Made by a program: the position numbers and the translations under genes
In this document: piece by piece, positions 34,647 to 45,262 of the stretch
Layout of the letters: each line of letters begins with the position of its first letter
Position numbering within the stretch: the first letter of the stretch is position 1
Origin: Streptomyces sp. AV19
GTDB lineage: Bacteria > Actinomycetota > Actinomycetes > Streptomycetales > Streptomycetaceae
DNA length: 48,614 nt
Direction of reading: 5' to 3'
NCBI RefSeq assembly: GCF_015999245.1
Contig: NZ_JAEAMR010000005.1
Span: forward strand, 66,448 to 115,061
The notes under the pieces: generated by a model
The model's input: the letters and a program-made list of their open reading frames with translations, nothing else
The model's database searches: none
Told to the model about the DNA's origin: nothing

Positions 34647-37600
34647 TCAGTCGTGGCGGCGCCGGCGCAGCTCGCCCAGCGCGGAGCGGCCGCCGGTGCG
34701 GCGGGCGGGCTCCGGCGGGCCCGGGCGGGGTGCGCCGGGCGGTGCGAGGCGGCGGGCCAGCGCCCGGATGGTGGGGTACATGAACATCTCCACGCGGGTC
34801 AGGGGCTCCGGGGTGCGGTCCCTCAGCCGGGCCATGACACGCATCAGCAGCAGGGAGTCCCCGCCGACCTCGAAGAAGTTGTCCTCGACGCCGACCCGGT
34901 CCAGACGCAGCACCTCGCGCCAGACGTCGGCGACGAGGCGTTCGGAGCGGTCGGGCGGCCCGGCCGCGGCGGGAGGCCGGGGCGGTACGGGGGCGGGCAG
35001 GGCGGCCCGGTCGGTCTTGCCGTTGGCGGTCAGCGGAATGGCCTCCAGCGTCACGAAGACCGAGGGGATCATGTAGCCGGGCAGTCCGGCGGCCAGGTGG
35101 GCGCGCAGTTCGCCGGCCGCGGGCGGGGTGCCGCGCGGGACGACGTAGCCGACGAGCCGTTCGTCGCGCACGGCGACCACGGCGCCGTCCACGGCGGGGT
35201 GGTCGCGCAGGGCCGCCTCGACCTCGCCGGTCTCGACGCGGTAGCCGCGGATCTTGACCTGGCCGTCGGCCCGTCCGAGGAACTCCAGGTATCCGTCGGG
35301 GAGTTGACGGACGAGGTCGCCGGTGCGGTAGACGGTCCCCGGGTCCTGGGGGACGGTCACGAACCGTTCGGCCGTCAGCTCCGGCCGATTCAGGTAGCCG
35401 GAGGCCACGCCCGTCCCGCCGATGTACAGCTCGCCGGGCACGCCGGGCGGCAGCGGGCGCCGCTCCGGGTCCAGCACGTGGAAGCGGGTGTTGGCGACCG
35501 GCGGCCCGACCAGGGGCTGTTGGCCGGGGAGCACTTCGGTGACGGCGGACCAGATCGTGGTCTCGGTGGGCCCGTAGAGGTTCCACAACCGGCCGCCCCG
35601 GGCGAGCAGTTCGCGCGCGAGGTCCCCGGGCAGCGCCTCGCCGCCGCACAGCATCCGCAGCGGCGCGTCCGGCGGCGGTCCCTGCCAGCCCGCGTCGAGC
35701 AGCATGCGCCAGGTGGCGGGGGTGGCCTGCAGGACGGTGGGGCGGGAGCGCTCCAGGAGGGCGCGCAGCGCGAAGCCGTCGGCCGCCGTCCCGTCCGGGG
35801 CGATCTCGACGTGTCCGCCGGTGGCCGGGGGGACGTGGAGTTCGAGTCCGGCGATGTCGAAGCAGAGGGTGGTGACGGCGAGCAGCCGGTCACCGGTGGT
35901 GAAGCCGGGCGCGTCGGCCATCGCGCACACGAAGTTGGCCAGGGCCCGGTGGCCGACGCGCACGCCCTTGGGGCGGCCGGTGGAGCCGGAGGTGAAGATG
36001 ACGTACGCGTCGCTGCCGGGGTCGACGTCCGCGCCGTCCACGGGCTCGGCGGCGGCCCGTCGCCGGTCCAGTACGACGATGCCGGCGCCGGTCGCGGGCA
36101 GCGTGCCGGCCAGGCGTTCCTCGGTGACCAGCAGGGCCGGGGCGGCGTCGTCGAGCATGGCGGCGATGCGGGCGGGCGGGTAGACGGGGTCGAGGGGGAC
36201 GTAGGCGGCGCCGGACTTCATGATGCCGAGGAGGGCCACCGGCAGGTCGGCGGACCGGTCGAGGTAGACGCCGACCCGTCGCCCGGGGCCCGCGCCGCGG
36301 GCGCGCAGGTGACCCGCCAACTCCGAGGAGCGGAAGTCCAGTTCGCCATAGCCGAGGGTCCGTCCGGCACAGGTGACGGCGGGGGCCTCGGGGCGCAGCC
36401 GGGCCTGGCGGGCGACCATGCGGTGCACGGTGGTGCCGGGCGGGAGGGCGGCGGCGGTGTCGTTCCACGCCGCCATGGCGCGCCGGGCCCCGTCGGTGCC
36501 GAGCGGGACGCGGGCGGGGTCCTCGCGCGTCCGGGCGAGGTCGCCCAGGAAGGCGGCGGCGTACGCGGCGAGCGGGCCGCCGGGGCCGGTCCACCGGCAG
36601 GGCTCCCCGGTCCGGCGCGGGATGCGGATCGACAGGGCGGTGCCGGGCGGGGGTCCGACCGGTTGGCCGTCGAGCGCGAAGCAGACGGGGAGCGCCCGGG
36701 AGGCCGTGCGCAGCCGGGGGTGGCGGGCCCACAGGTCGTGCGCGAACGGCCCCCGCCCGGTCGCGTCCCGGGCCACCCGGTCGCGCAGCGCCGCCATGCC
36801 GTCCCCGTCCAACGGCGGTACGCGCAGCGGGATCCAGTCCGCGTACAGGCCGTCGACGGCCCGGTGGCCGGTGTCCGGGGCGGGCCGGAGCAGTCGTACG
36901 TCGGTGCCCGGGGCGACGCCGACGCGTACGAGGAAGGCGAGGAGGGCGGCCAGCAGCCAGTGCGGGTCGTGTACGCCGTCGGGCACGGGCACCTCGGCCT
37001 CGACGGTCGCGTCGTCGCTCCGGTGGGGCAGGTCGGCGGGTTCCAGCCGGCTCAGCCGCCGTACCCAGTACGCCTCGTCGGGCAGGGCCGCGGCCTCGGC
37101 GCGGCCGGCCGCGTCCAGCAGGCGGGCGTCGGGCACGGGGAGCCGGTCGCCCGGCCGCAGGCCGCCGGCTTCCCCGGCCAGGGTCAGCCGGACGTCGCGC
37201 CCGGCGGTGGCGACGACGAGACTGCCGTCGGCGGCGGTCACCGTGCCCGGGGCGCGCCCCGAGCGTCCGGGCAGGACGGTCAACTCGCGGACGACGACAG
37301 CCCGTTCACCGATCAGCACCTTCGCCGTGCCGAAGGTGTTGGCGTGCGGCCCGAAGTCGCGGGCGCGCACGGCCGCGTCCAGTTCCGCGTCGGGCCGGCC
37401 CCAGCGCAGGAGGCCGCCGCCCGGCGGCCGGTCGTGGCGGCCGTGGTAGGTGCGCCGCGCGAGGTCCTGGGGCCGGCGTCGCACCTGGCCGGAGGTCAGC
37501 GCGTCGGCGAGTTCGGCGAAAGCGTCGAGGCCGGCTTCCAGGCACTTCACGTTGAGCGTCGCGCTGGTCTCGCCCGGTGTCACCGGCACCTCGCGGTGCG

Positions 37601-38006
37601 CCAGGAGGTCGCCGGTGTCGGCCTCCCCGGTCATCACGTGCCAGCTGACGCCGTGGACGGTCTCGCCCTCCAGGAGCGCCCAGGCGGTGGCGTGCACGCC
37701 GGCGTGCCGGGGCAGCGGGCCGTCGTGGAAGTTGACGGGCAGGCCGCGCGGCAGGGCGAGGAGGCGCCGGGGCAGCATGCGCAGGTTGGCGACGCTGAAG
37801 AGGTGGTCGAACGGCTCGGCGGCGAGCCGGTCCTCCAGGTGCGGGCCGAATCCGAGCGGCGGCAGCCCGGCGCGCCCGGCCCAGTCGCGGACGCCGGGGT
37901 CGGCGGAGACGACGCCGAGCACCCGGTGGCCGCGCTCCAGGAGGAGTTCGGCGCAGGAGGCGACCATGGCGTTGCCGCCGACCAGGAAGCAGCTGAAGTG
38001 AGTCAT
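34647..38006 (-). CDS. NRPS: formyltransferase - truncated C-like region - A (glycine) - PCP
   Basis: 1119 residues from ATG 38006 (ATGA overlap). The N-terminal formyltransferase domain (about 1-250) has the triad N92, H94 and D130 in [13 protein letters not shown] and GEADTGDLL, with the His-Asp spacing of methionyl-tRNA formyltransferase. Residues about 270-450 resemble half of a condensation domain without HHxxxDG, so it is not an active condenser. The adenylation domain (about 470-960) has [24 protein letters not shown] and [10 protein letters not shown]. The ten specificity positions read by motif alignment are DILQLGLIWK, the classical glycine code. The carrier domain holds S1051 in VGGDSLLL. 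It should activate glycine and N-formylate it with formyl-tetrahydrofolate, giving the precursor of an oxazole. It is followed directly by the PP-loop gene. Confidence 0.88.
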   Translation of the reverse strand: MTHFSCFLVGGNAMVASCAELLLERGHRVLGVVSADPGVRDWAGRAGLPPLGFGPHLEDRLAAEPFDHLFSVANLRMLPRRLLALPRGLPVNFHDGPLPRHAGVHATAWALLEGETVHGVSWHVMTGEADTGDLLAHREVPVTPGETSATLNVKCLEAGLDAFAELADALTSGQVRRRPQDLARRTYHGRHDRPPGGGLLRWGRPDAELDAAVRARDFGPHANTFGTAKVLIGERAVVVRELTVLPGRSGRAPGTVTAADGSLVVATAGRDVRLTLAGEAGGLRPGDRLPVPDARLLDAAGRAEAAALPDEAYWVRRLSRLEPADLPHRSDDATVEAEVPVPDGVHDPHWLLAALLAFLVRVGVAPGTDVRLLRPAPDTGHRAVDGLYADWIPLRVPPLDGDGMAALRDRVARDATGRGPFAHDLWARHPRLRTASRALPVCFALDGQPVGPPPGTALSIRIPRRTGEPCRWTGPGGPLAAYAAAFLGDLARTREDPARVPLGTDGARRAMAAWNDTAAALPPGTTVHRMVARQARLRPEAPAVTCAGRTLGYGELDFRSSELAGHLRARGAGPGRRVGVYLDRSADLPVALLGIMKSGAAYVPLDPVYPPARIAAMLDDAAPALLVTEERLAGTLPATGAGIVVLDRRRAAAEPVDGADVDPGSDAYVIFTSGSTGRPKGVRVGHRALANFVCAMADAPGFTTGDRLLAVTTLCFDIAGLELHVPPATGGHVEIAPDGTAADGFALRALLERSRPTVLQATPATWRMLLDAGWQGPPPDAPLRMLCGGEALPGDLARELLARGGRLWNLYGPTETTIWSAVTEVLPGQQPLVGPPVANTRFHVLDPERRPLPPGVPGELYIGGTGVASGYLNRPELTAERFVTVPQDPGTVYRTGDLVRQLPDGYLEFLGRADGQVKIRGYRVETGEVEAALRDHPAVDGAVVAVRDERLVGYVVPRGTPPAAGELRAHLAAGLPGYMIPSVFVTLEAIPLTANGKTDRAALPAPVPPRPPAAAGPPDRSERLVADVWREVLRLDRVGVEDNFFEVGGDSLLLMRVMARLRDRTPEPLTRVEMFMYPTIRALARRLAPPGAPRPGPPEPARRTGGRSALGELRRRRHD

Positions 38007-39571
38007 CCCAGTCCCAGCCTCGTCATCGTCCGGCGCAGCGCGGTCAGCCGCTCGGTGTGGCGTTCGGGGTCGGCGCCCGGTCGGGGGTCGAGGAGGTCCG
38101 CCCGGGCGTGGGCGACCACTTGGAGGTCGGTGTACTGCAACAGGCCGCCGGGGCCGTGCCGGTGGCCGGTGCCGGAGTGGCCGCGGCCGCCCATGGGCGC
38201 GGCGTAGGAGACGTAGGCGGTGCGGAAGCCCTCGTTGATGTTGACGGCGCCGGCGGACAGCCGGGCGGCGAGCGCGGCGGCGCGGGCCGGACTGCGGCTC
38301 CAGACGCTGGCGTTGAGGCCGTAGGGTCCGTCGTTGGCGAGCGCGACGGCCTGTTCGTCGTCGCGGAAGGGGCGGACGGACACGACGGGCCCGAAGGTCT
38401 CCTCGCGGTGCACGGCCATGCCGGGGGCGACGTCGGCGAGGACGGTCGGTTCGTGGAAGAGCGGCCCGATGTCGGGGCGCGGCCGTCCGCCGCACAGCAC
38501 GCGGGCGCCCTTGTCGAGGGCCTCGCCGATGTGGAAGGCGACGCGGTCGAGCTGGCGGCGGGAGGTGAGCGAGCCCATGTCGGCGCCGAAGTCGAAGGCC
38601 GCGGAGAGGCGGAGGGCGGCGACGCGGTCCAGGAAGCGGTCGAGGAACCGGTCGTGGACGGAGGCGTGGACGAGGATCCGCTCGGCGGCCATGCACAGTT
38701 GTCCGGCGCTGGTGAAGCAGGCCCGGACGGCTCCGGCGGCGGCCCGTTCGACGTCGGCGTCGGCGAGGACCACCAGGGGGTTCTTGCCGCCGAGTTCGAG
38801 CATGCAGCCGATGATCCGGTCGGCGGCCATGCGGCCGAGGACGCGGCCGGCGGCGGTGGAGCCGGTGAAGGCCAGGTGGTCGGCGCCGGCCAGCAGCGCG
38901 GGCCCGACGTCGGCGGGTTCGCCGACGACGATCTGCCAGAGCTCCTCGGGGAGTCCGGCCTCGGTGCACAGGGCGCGGGTCCACAGTGTGGTGCAGGCGG
39001 TCTGGGTGTCGGGCTTGTGGACGACGGCGTTGCCCGCGAGCAGGGCGGGGACGATGTCGGTGACGGCGAGGCTGAGCGGGTAGTTCCAGGGGGTGATGAC
39101 GGCGACGACGCCCTTGGGGTGGCGCAGTTCGCGCACGGCCGTCAGCAGCGGCAGCGCGCCGGGGCGGCGGCGCGGGGCGAGGAGCGCGGCGGCGCGGCGC
39201 GCGTAGTGGCGGCAGACCCCGGCGGCGTCCACGACCTCCTCGAAGGCGTGGGCGCGGGCCTTGCCGGTCTCCCACTGGAGCAGGTCGAGGGCCTCGCGGC
39301 GCCGGTCGAGGAGCAGGTCGTGGACGCGGCCGAGGACGCGGGCCCGGTCGCGTACGTCCCGGGCGGCCCAATCCCGTTGGGCGGCGCGGGCGCGCTCGTG
39401 GGCCAGGGCGACGTCGTCGGCGGTGGCGCCGGGCAGGCGGGCGATCACGTCGAGGGTGAACGGCGCCCGGGGGGTGAACTCCGCGCCGCTGCCCGGGAGT
39501 TGCCCGGCGAGCCGCGCGGTCGTGACGGCGACCGGCGGGGCGGGCCGGGGGGCGTTCGTCAGGGGCCGCAT
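38003..39571 (-). CDS. Aldehyde dehydrogenase (NAD(P)+), succinate-semialdehyde-like
   Basis: 522 residues from ATG 39571, with GAGGACTGACCC upstream. The ALDH fold is complete: [24 protein letters not shown], catalytic E259 in LELGGKNP and C293 in SAGQLCMAA, then [10 protein letters not shown]. The N-terminus has a short Pro/Ala extension, and the C-terminal 40 residues are Arg-rich. It oxidises an aldehyde to an acid, and the following gene in the reading direction is the NRPS. Because the operon also carries an acyl-CoA/AMP ligase and a second ALDH, the group may convert an aldehyde intermediate to an activated acid, or the reverse through thioester reduction. Substrate not determined. Confidence 0.85.
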   Translation of the reverse strand: MRPLTNAPRPAPPVAVTTARLAGQLPGSGAEFTPRAPFTLDVIARLPGATADDVALAHERARAAQRDWAARDVRDRARVLGRVHDLLLDRRREALDLLQWETGKARAHAFEEVVDAAGVCRHYARRAAALLAPRRRPGALPLLTAVRELRHPKGVVAVITPWNYPLSLAVTDIVPALLAGNAVVHKPDTQTACTTLWTRALCTEAGLPEELWQIVVGEPADVGPALLAGADHLAFTGSTAAGRVLGRMAADRIIGCMLELGGKNPLVVLADADVERAAAGAVRACFTSAGQLCMAAERILVHASVHDRFLDRFLDRVAALRLSAAFDFGADMGSLTSRRQLDRVAFHIGEALDKGARVLCGGRPRPDIGPLFHEPTVLADVAPGMAVHREETFGPVVSVRPFRDDEQAVALANDGPYGLNASVWSRSPARAAALAARLSAGAVNINEGFRTAYVSYAAPMGGRGHSGTGHRHGPGGLLQYTDLQVVAHARADLLDPRPGADPERHTERLTALRRTMTRLGLG

Positions 39572-39574
39572 GGG

Positions 39575-41281
39575 TCAGTCCTCGAGGGGGGTCAGGCCGC
39601 CGCCGGCGTAGAGGGTGTCGATGAGGTCCCGGTAGTGCCGGCCGATGCTCCGGCGGCGCACCTTGAGGGTGGGGGTGACCAGTCCGCTGTGCGGCGTCCA
39701 GGCGTCCTCGACGACGGCGAACCGCCGTACGCGTTCCGGCCGGGACAGGTGCCGGTTGCCGCGGGCGACGGCGCGGCGGATCCGTTCGGGGTCCGGGTCG
39801 GCGCCGGTGCCGACGCCGAGGGTGATGAGGGCGACGTTGTACGGGCGGCCGTCGCCGATGACGCAGACCTGGTCGATGAGGGGGTCGCCGTGGCCGATGC
39901 GGGCCTCGATGCGGGCGGGTGCCATGTTCTTGCCGTAGGCGTTGACGATGAGGTCCTTCTTGCGGCCGGTGATGCGCAGCGCGCCGTCGTCCGCCAGTTC
40001 GCCGAGGTCCCCGGTGTGCACCCAGCCCTCCGCGTCGAGCACCTCGGCGGTCTCGCGGGGCCGGCCGCGGTAGCCGCGCAGGGAGCCCGGGCCGCGGACG
40101 AGCACTTCGCCGTCGGGGGCGGTGCGCACCTCGACGCCGGGCAGGGGCGGTCCGATCCAGCCGGCCCGGTGCTGTCCGGGGACGGTCACGCAGGCGGCGG
40201 CGCACAGTTCGGTCATGCCCCAGATCTCGCCGACGGGCAGGCCGAGGGCGCGCAGGAAGGCCATGGTCGCGGGGGCGACGGGGGCGGCGCCGACGTGGAC
40301 GAAGCGGGTCTCGTCGAGGCCGAGCAGGTTCCGTACGGGGGCCAGGTGGCCGGGCTCCAGGCGTTCGTACTCCGCGCGGGCGGCCGCGTCCTCGGTGACC
40401 GCGAGCGCCTCGCCGAGCTCCAGGGCGCGCAGGGCGCCGTAGCGGAACTCCTCGGGTGCGGCGGCGAGTTCGGCGAGCAGGCGGGTGCGCAGCTTCTCCC
40501 ACATGCGGGGGACGGAGAACAGCCAGTGCGGGCGGACCGCGGGCAGGACGGAGAAGAGCCGCTCGGGCCCGGCGCAGCAGGTGACGTCGGCGCCCAGGAC
40601 CATGGGCAGGTAGTGCGAGCAGCAGCGCTCGGCGATGTGGGCCATGGGCAGGTACGACACCAGGCGGCTGCCGGGCGGGAGCGGCACGCGCTCCAGGAAG
40701 GCCCGGCCGGCGGCGCGGACGGCGCCGTGGGTGAGCTCGACTCCCTTGGCCGGTCCGGTGGTTCCGGAGGTGTAGACGACGGTGAGGACGTCGTCGGGGC
40801 GGGGCCGGTGGCCGTACGGGTCGGTGTCGCCGGCGTCCGTCAGCGGTCCGAGGCCGTCCTCGGTGACGAGGGCCACGTCGCGCAGGCCCGGGCAGTGGCG
40901 GCGCAGGTCCTCGGCCCGGGCCGGGTCGTCGGTCACGAGGACGCCCGTGCGCGAGTCGTCGACGAGGTGGCGCAGTTCGTCCTGCGGGGAGGTGGGGTAG
41001 AGCGAGCAGGTCGTCACGCCGGTGGTCATCGCGGCGGCGTCGGCGATGTGGAACTCGGGCCGGTTGCCGAGGAGCAGGCCGAGGGTGTCCCCGGGGCGCA
41101 GTCCGAGCCGGGCGAGCCCGGCGGCGCAGCGCCGCGCGGCGTCGCGGTAGGCGCCCCAGGTGTACGTCCGTCCGTCGGCCGCGCGCAGGGCGGGCCGGCC
41201 GGCGAGGGCCCGGGCGGTGATGTCGAAGGCGTGGGCCAGGGTGGGGCTGTCCAGGGCCTGCCGGAACACGGTGTCGTTCAT
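39575..41281 (-). CDS. AMP-dependent acyl-CoA/acyl-ACP ligase (long-chain FadD-like)
   Basis: 568 residues from ATG 41281, which overlaps the frame-corrected SDR stop (ATGA). ANL-family motifs are clear: [45 protein letters not shown] and [18 protein letters not shown]. The [19 protein letters not shown] segment is typical of FadD15-type long-chain fatty acid ligases. It activates a carboxylic acid as an adenylate and passes it to CoA or a carrier protein. In this operon it probably loads a chain that primes the ketosynthases, or reactivates one. In the sequence as given, the reading frame is continuous with the SDR upstream (see that entry). Confidence 0.88.
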   Translation of the reverse strand: MNDTVFRQALDSPTLAHAFDITARALAGRPALRAADGRTYTWGAYRDAARRCAAGLARLGLRPGDTLGLLLGNRPEFHIADAAAMTTGVTTCSLYPTSPQDELRHLVDDSRTGVLVTDDPARAEDLRRHCPGLRDVALVTEDGLGPLTDAGDTDPYGHRPRPDDVLTVVYTSGTTGPAKGVELTHGAVRAAGRAFLERVPLPPGSRLVSYLPMAHIAERCCSHYLPMVLGADVTCCAGPERLFSVLPAVRPHWLFSVPRMWEKLRTRLLAELAAAPEEFRYGALRALELGEALAVTEDAAARAEYERLEPGHLAPVRNLLGLDETRFVHVGAAPVAPATMAFLRALGLPVGEIWGMTELCAAACVTVPGQHRAGWIGPPLPGVEVRTAPDGEVLVRGPGSLRGYRGRPRETAEVLDAEGWVHTGDLGELADDGALRITGRKKDLIVNAYGKNMAPARIEARIGHGDPLIDQVCVIGDGRPYNVALITLGVGTGADPDPERIRRAVARGNRHLSRPERVRRFAVVEDAWTPHSGLVTPTLKVRRRSIGRHYRDLIDTLYAGGGLTPLED

Positions 41282-42223
41282 CGGCCACCGGTCCCGAAGT
41301 CGCGTACGGCGCCGGGGGTTTCGGGCAGGAAGCGGTACTCCAGGGTGGCGAGGGCGAGGCGGGCCCGGGGGGGCGACGACGCCGAGGAGTTCGCCGAGGG
41401 TGCCGAGCCGGGTGGAGACGCGGGGCCTGCCGGTGACGAGCGCGGTGCAGATCAGGCGGGCGGCCTGGTGGGGGTGGAGGGCGGGCAGCCGGGCGAACGC
41501 GGTGGTGGGCGCGCTCATCGGGGTGCGGACCAGCGGCAGGTGGACGGTGCTGACGCGGATGCCCTCGCGGCGCAGCTCGGGGGCGAGGGAGTGGCCGAAC
41601 GCCTCCAGGGCGGCCTTGGAGGGGTTGTAGGCGGTGAAGCGGCCCATGCCGAGCTGGAGTCCGATGGTGGCGACGTTGACGATGTGGCCGTGGCCGCGTT
41701 CGCGCATGCCGGGGAGCAGGCGCAGGGTGAGGTCCACGGCGCCGAAGTAGTTGACGGCCATGGTCCTGCGGTAGTCGTGGGGGCGCTCGACCGCGTGGGC
41801 GGCGCCGCGCCGGATGGAGCGTCCGGCGTTGTTGACGAGGATGTCGGCGCCGCCGTACTCGGCGGTGAGCCGGTCGGTGAAGCGGGCGATGTCGGCGGGG
41901 ACGGTGAGGTCCGCCGTGTGGATGACCGCGGTGCCGGTGCCGCCCGCGGCGCGGCGGGCGGTCTCGGCGAGGGCCTGCCGGTCGCGGCCGAGCAGGACGA
42001 GGTCGGCGCCGGCCTGTCCGAGGAGGACGGCGAGCTGCCGGCCGATGGCGCCGGAGGCGCCGGTGACCACCACCCGGCGGCCGCCGACCTTCACGGCCAG
42101 GCGGGTGGTGAGCCGGTCGGGCCGGGCGGGCCTTCGCCGGCGCGGGCGGCGGCGCCGGAGTGCGGCGGCCGCCGGCCGTGCCGGGGCCGGTGCGGGCCGC
42201 TCCTGGTCGCACGGGGTGCGCAT
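41278..42223 (-). CDS. SDR oxidoreductase with a 1-base frame break near its 3' end
   Basis: About 314 residues after correction. The start is ATG 42223, with GGAGGAAGG upstream. An Arg/Pro-rich N-terminal tail of about 45 residues precedes the Rossmann motif TGASGAIG (54-61). NNAG and Y199/K203 in AYNPSK follow, with Thr186 at the usual Ser position. As written, the frame passes through a run of seven G (41367-41373, seven C on the coding strand) and continues into the ligase as a fused 882-residue ORF whose junction is low-complexity Pro/Arg. Removing one base gives the natural ending [20 protein letters not shown], with a TGA at 41278-41280 in ATGA overlap with the ligase start. A sequencing error, a recent mutation or programmed slippage is possible. 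It probably reduces a carbonyl, perhaps as a ketoreductase for the ketosynthases. Confidence 0.78.
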
Positions 42224-42275
42224 GGTGCCTTCCTCCGATCTCTTCGGCCGGGAGCGGTCCGGGGTCATGCGGGGT

Positions 42276-43853
42276 TCACATGGGGGCGGGGCGGGAGCCG
42301 TCGGTGACGACGGAGACGCCCTGCAGGTGGGAGGTGCGCAGGATCGGGTAGTTCAGCTCGCCGTACGGTCCGCCGGTGCGGCCGGTGCCGCCGTGCGTGC
42401 CGAGGTAGGGGACGAAGCCGATGTGGGAGTCGTTGACCTTGAGCAGGCCGGCGTTGGTGATCTGGCGGACGAAGGCGTTGATGACCTTCTCGTCGCCGGA
42501 CCACAGGGAGTTGCGCAGCCCGTACGCGTTGTCGTTGACGAAGTCGATGACGGTGTCGAGGAGTTCGCGGGTGTCGTCGCGCTCGTCGGGGACGACGACG
42601 GGCAGGAGCGGGAAGAAGGTCTCCTCGCGCACGGCCCGCACCCGGCGGGCGTCGCGCAGCCCGTTCACGCGGACGACGGTGGGTTCGAGGAACGTCCCGG
42701 CCAGCGACGGTTCGCCGGCGACGTCCACCCGGCGGCCGCCGCACAGGACCGTGCAGCCGTGCTGTTCGGCGTCGGCGAGCACCTCGTGGAAGCCGCCGAT
42801 CTTCAGCACGGGGCTGAGCAGGACCTCGGGGTCGTCGGGATAGCCGGGGCGCAGGGTGCGGCAGCGGGCGGTGAGCTTCTCCAGCAGGGCGTCGGCGACG
42901 TCGGGGTGGACGACGGCGCACTTGGGCACCATGCAGATCTGCCCGGAGCCGTAGAAGCACTCGGTGAGCGCGTCGACGGCGCCGTCCAGGTCGGCGTCGT
43001 TCCACACCACCAGGCTGTCGTTGCCGGAGAGTTCGAGGACGGGCTTCTTGCCGTGCGCGACGCACTCGCCGCCGAACTCCAGGCCGGTGTCGCTGTCGCC
43101 GAAGAACATGATGTCGTCGACGTGCGGGCTGTTCAGCCACTGGCGGAGCATGGGGCGGGTGGCGCCGGAGACCAGGTTGACGGTGCCGGGCGGGGCGCCG
43201 AGTTCGTCGAGGATGGGGGCAACCAGCTCGCGGTAGATGAAGGCGACGCCCAGGGGCGCGGTGCGGGGGGCCTTGACGACGAGGGTGTTGCCGGCGCCGA
43301 GGGTGGCCGTGCCCAGGAACGAGTTGGACGCGGCCGCGTTCTGCGGCGGGTTGAGGCACACCACTCCGTCGGGCTTGCGCAGCAGCGCGAGGGAGCGGCC
43401 GGGGCTGTCGAAGCGCTGCTCCAGCTGGCTGCGGTAGAAGGAGACGGTCTCCGGGCTGCTGCCCATGAGCATGCCGGCGATCTCCCACTCGGCCAGGCGG
43501 CGCGGGTGGCCCTCGGAGACGAGGATGTCGAGGAGTTCGTCGTGGCGGGCCCGGAGGGCGGCGTGCAGCCGGGGGCCGAGTTCCATGCGGGTGTCGAGGT
43601 CGGTGCGGGCCCATTCGCGGCGGGCGGCGTGCGCGGCGCGCAGCGCGTCGGCGACGTCGTCCGGGCCGCTGAGCGCGACCCGGCCGGTGATGCCGGCGGT
43701 GTCGCCCGCGGCGGTCCCGTCGCCGCGTTCGAGGCGCCGCTTGCGGCCGAAGGCGCCGCGCGGGTCGGCGAGGAAGGCGCCGGCGTCCAGGCAGTAGGTC
43801 CAGGAGGTGCCGGGCCGGTCCTGTCCGTCGATGTACTGCGGGTAGGAGTACAT
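42276..43853 (-). CDS. Aldehyde dehydrogenase family protein (PaaN-like)
   Basis: 525 residues from ATG 43853, 3 bases after the TrpB2-like stop, with GGAAGGTGA upstream. The ALDH core shows CLNPPQNAAASNSFLGTATL, E274 in LELSGND and C307 in SGQICMVPKCA, then EETFFPLLPVV. The N-terminal 60 residues (YPQYIDGQDRPGTSWTYC onward) and overall length recall PaaN-type and related long ALDHs rather than the short betaine type. It is distinct from the second ALDH in this operon, so two different aldehydes or two steps are implied. Substrate not known. Confidence 0.83.
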   Translation of the reverse strand: MYSYPQYIDGQDRPGTSWTYCLDAGAFLADPRGAFGRKRRLERGDGTAAGDTAGITGRVALSGPDDVADALRAAHAARREWARTDLDTRMELGPRLHAALRARHDELLDILVSEGHPRRLAEWEIAGMLMGSSPETVSFYRSQLEQRFDSPGRSLALLRKPDGVVCLNPPQNAAASNSFLGTATLGAGNTLVVKAPRTAPLGVAFIYRELVAPILDELGAPPGTVNLVSGATRPMLRQWLNSPHVDDIMFFGDSDTGLEFGGECVAHGKKPVLELSGNDSLVVWNDADLDGAVDALTECFYGSGQICMVPKCAVVHPDVADALLEKLTARCRTLRPGYPDDPEVLLSPVLKIGGFHEVLADAEQHGCTVLCGGRRVDVAGEPSLAGTFLEPTVVRVNGLRDARRVRAVREETFFPLLPVVVPDERDDTRELLDTVIDFVNDNAYGLRNSLWSGDEKVINAFVRQITNAGLLKVNDSHIGFVPYLGTHGGTGRTGGPYGELNYPILRTSHLQGVSVVTDGSRPAPM

Positions 43854-43856
43854 CGG

Positions 43857-45221
43857 TCACCTTCCGGCCGGGACGGCGGGGGCGGGGCCGCCCGCGGCGA
43901 GAGTGGTCTCGTAGGGCTCGGCGTCGGCCATCTCCCCGGCGGTGTACGAGCCGTAGGCGCCGAGGTCGAGCAGGCCGTGGCCGCTGTAGCAGAAGACGAT
44001 GACGGCCCGGCGGCGCCGCTCGCGGCACTCGACGGCGAGGTCCATGGCGGCGCGGATGGCGTGGGCGGTCTCGGGCGCGGGGAGCAGTCCGTGCAGCCGG
44101 GCGAAGAGCGCGCCCGCCTCGAAGACGGCCTTCTGGGCGTAGGCCCGCGAGTCGAGGATCCCCTCGTGCCGGGCGAGGCCGACGAGCGGGGCGGCGCCGT
44201 GGTAGCGCAGTCCGCCGGAGTGGATGGGCGGCGGGACGAACTCGTGGCCGAGGGTGTAGGTGCGGGCCATCGGGCCCAGTCCGCTGGCGTCCGCGAAGTC
44301 GTAGCGGTACGTGCCGCTGGTCAGGGTGGGACAGGCGGCCGGTTCGGCGGCGAGGATGGAGATGTCCGCCCCGGCGAGCTTGTCGCCGACGAACGGGAAG
44401 GCGAACCCGCCCATGTTGCTGCCGCAGCCGACGGAGGCGACGAGGAAGTCGGGCTGCTTGCCGAGCTCTTCGAGCTGCTCGCGGGTCTCCAGGCCGACGA
44501 CGGTCTGGTGCAGCAGGACGTGTCCGGCGAAGGCGCCCATGGAGAAACGGTCGCCCGCGTTCTGCCGGACGGTCTCCAGTGCCTCGCTCACCGCGGTGGC
44601 CTCGGAACCGGGGTGGTCGGGGTGTTCCTTGAGCAGGTTGCGGCCGAACTCCGTGTGCGGGCCGGGGCTGGGCAGGACCTCCTGGCCGAAGGTCTCCATG
44701 AAGTGCCGCCGGTAGGGCTTGGTCTCGAAGCTGGCGCGGACCATGTAGACGAGCGCCTTGATGCCGAACAGGCTGCACGCCATGGACAGGGCGCTGCCCC
44801 ACTGGCCGGCCCCGGTGTCGGTGACGAGCCGGTCGCAGCCCTCCAGCTTGGCGTAGTACGCCTGTGCCAGCGCGGAGTTGAGCTTGTGCGAGCCGGAGGG
44901 GCTGGCCCCCTCGTACTTGAAGTAGATCTCGGCGGGGGTGTCGAGGTGCCGTTCGAGGGCGTGGGCCCGGTAGAGGGGGGTCGGCCGCCAGAGCCGGTAG
45001 GCCGCGCGGACCTCCTCGGGGATGGCGATCCACCGCTCCATGGAGGTCTCCTGGGCGACCAGGGCCTTGGGCAGCAGCCGCTCCATGAACTCCGTCCGGA
45101 CCGGTTCCCCGGTGCCCGGGTCGAGGAAGTCGTCGGGGGCGCGGGGCAGGTCGGGAAGCACGTTGTACCAGCGCTTGGGGATCCTCGCGACCGGAAGGTC
45201 GTGGCGCTCCAGGGAGTTCAC
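43857..45221 (-). CDS. TrpB2-like PLP-dependent tryptophan synthase beta homologue
   Basis: 454 residues from GTG 45221, with GGAAGAAGAG upstream. The sequence matches the TrpB2 subgroup: RPTPLYRAHALERHL, KYEGASPSGSHKLNSALAQA with the PLP Lys K113, GAGQWGSALSMAC, and SVGCGSNMGGFAFPF for phosphate binding, with an N-terminal extension compared to TrpB1. TrpB2 enzymes join an L-serine- or phosphoserine-derived aminoacrylate to a nucleophile and act without TrpA. No other trp gene is near. Within this operon it may make a non-standard amino acid building block by beta-replacement. It is the second gene of the operon, 41 bases after the thioesterase. Confidence 0.85.
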   Translation of the reverse strand: MNSLERHDLPVARIPKRWYNVLPDLPRAPDDFLDPGTGEPVRTEFMERLLPKALVAQETSMERWIAIPEEVRAAYRLWRPTPLYRAHALERHLDTPAEIYFKYEGASPSGSHKLNSALAQAYYAKLEGCDRLVTDTGAGQWGSALSMACSLFGIKALVYMVRASFETKPYRRHFMETFGQEVLPSPGPHTEFGRNLLKEHPDHPGSEATAVSEALETVRQNAGDRFSMGAFAGHVLLHQTVVGLETREQLEELGKQPDFLVASVGCGSNMGGFAFPFVGDKLAGADISILAAEPAACPTLTSGTYRYDFADASGLGPMARTYTLGHEFVPPPIHSGGLRYHGAAPLVGLARHEGILDSRAYAQKAVFEAGALFARLHGLLPAPETAHAIRAAMDLAVECRERRRRAVIVFCYSGHGLLDLGAYGSYTAGEMADAEPYETTLAAGGPAPAVPAGR

Positions 45222-45262
45222 CGGGCTCTTCTTCCTTTCGTGCTGTCGTGCGCCCCGGGGTG

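Noticed and set aside
36460..37200. Functional condensation domain in the NRPS
   Set aside because: The region between the formyltransferase and A domains resembles half a C domain, but no HHxxxDG motif is present.
34647..42212. One 2521-codon minus-strand frame as a giant NRPS
   Set aside because: Only the part from ATG 38006 downward has protein character. Upstream of it the true genes (ALDH, ligase, SDR) lie in other frames and the long frame is Arg/Pro-rich filler.
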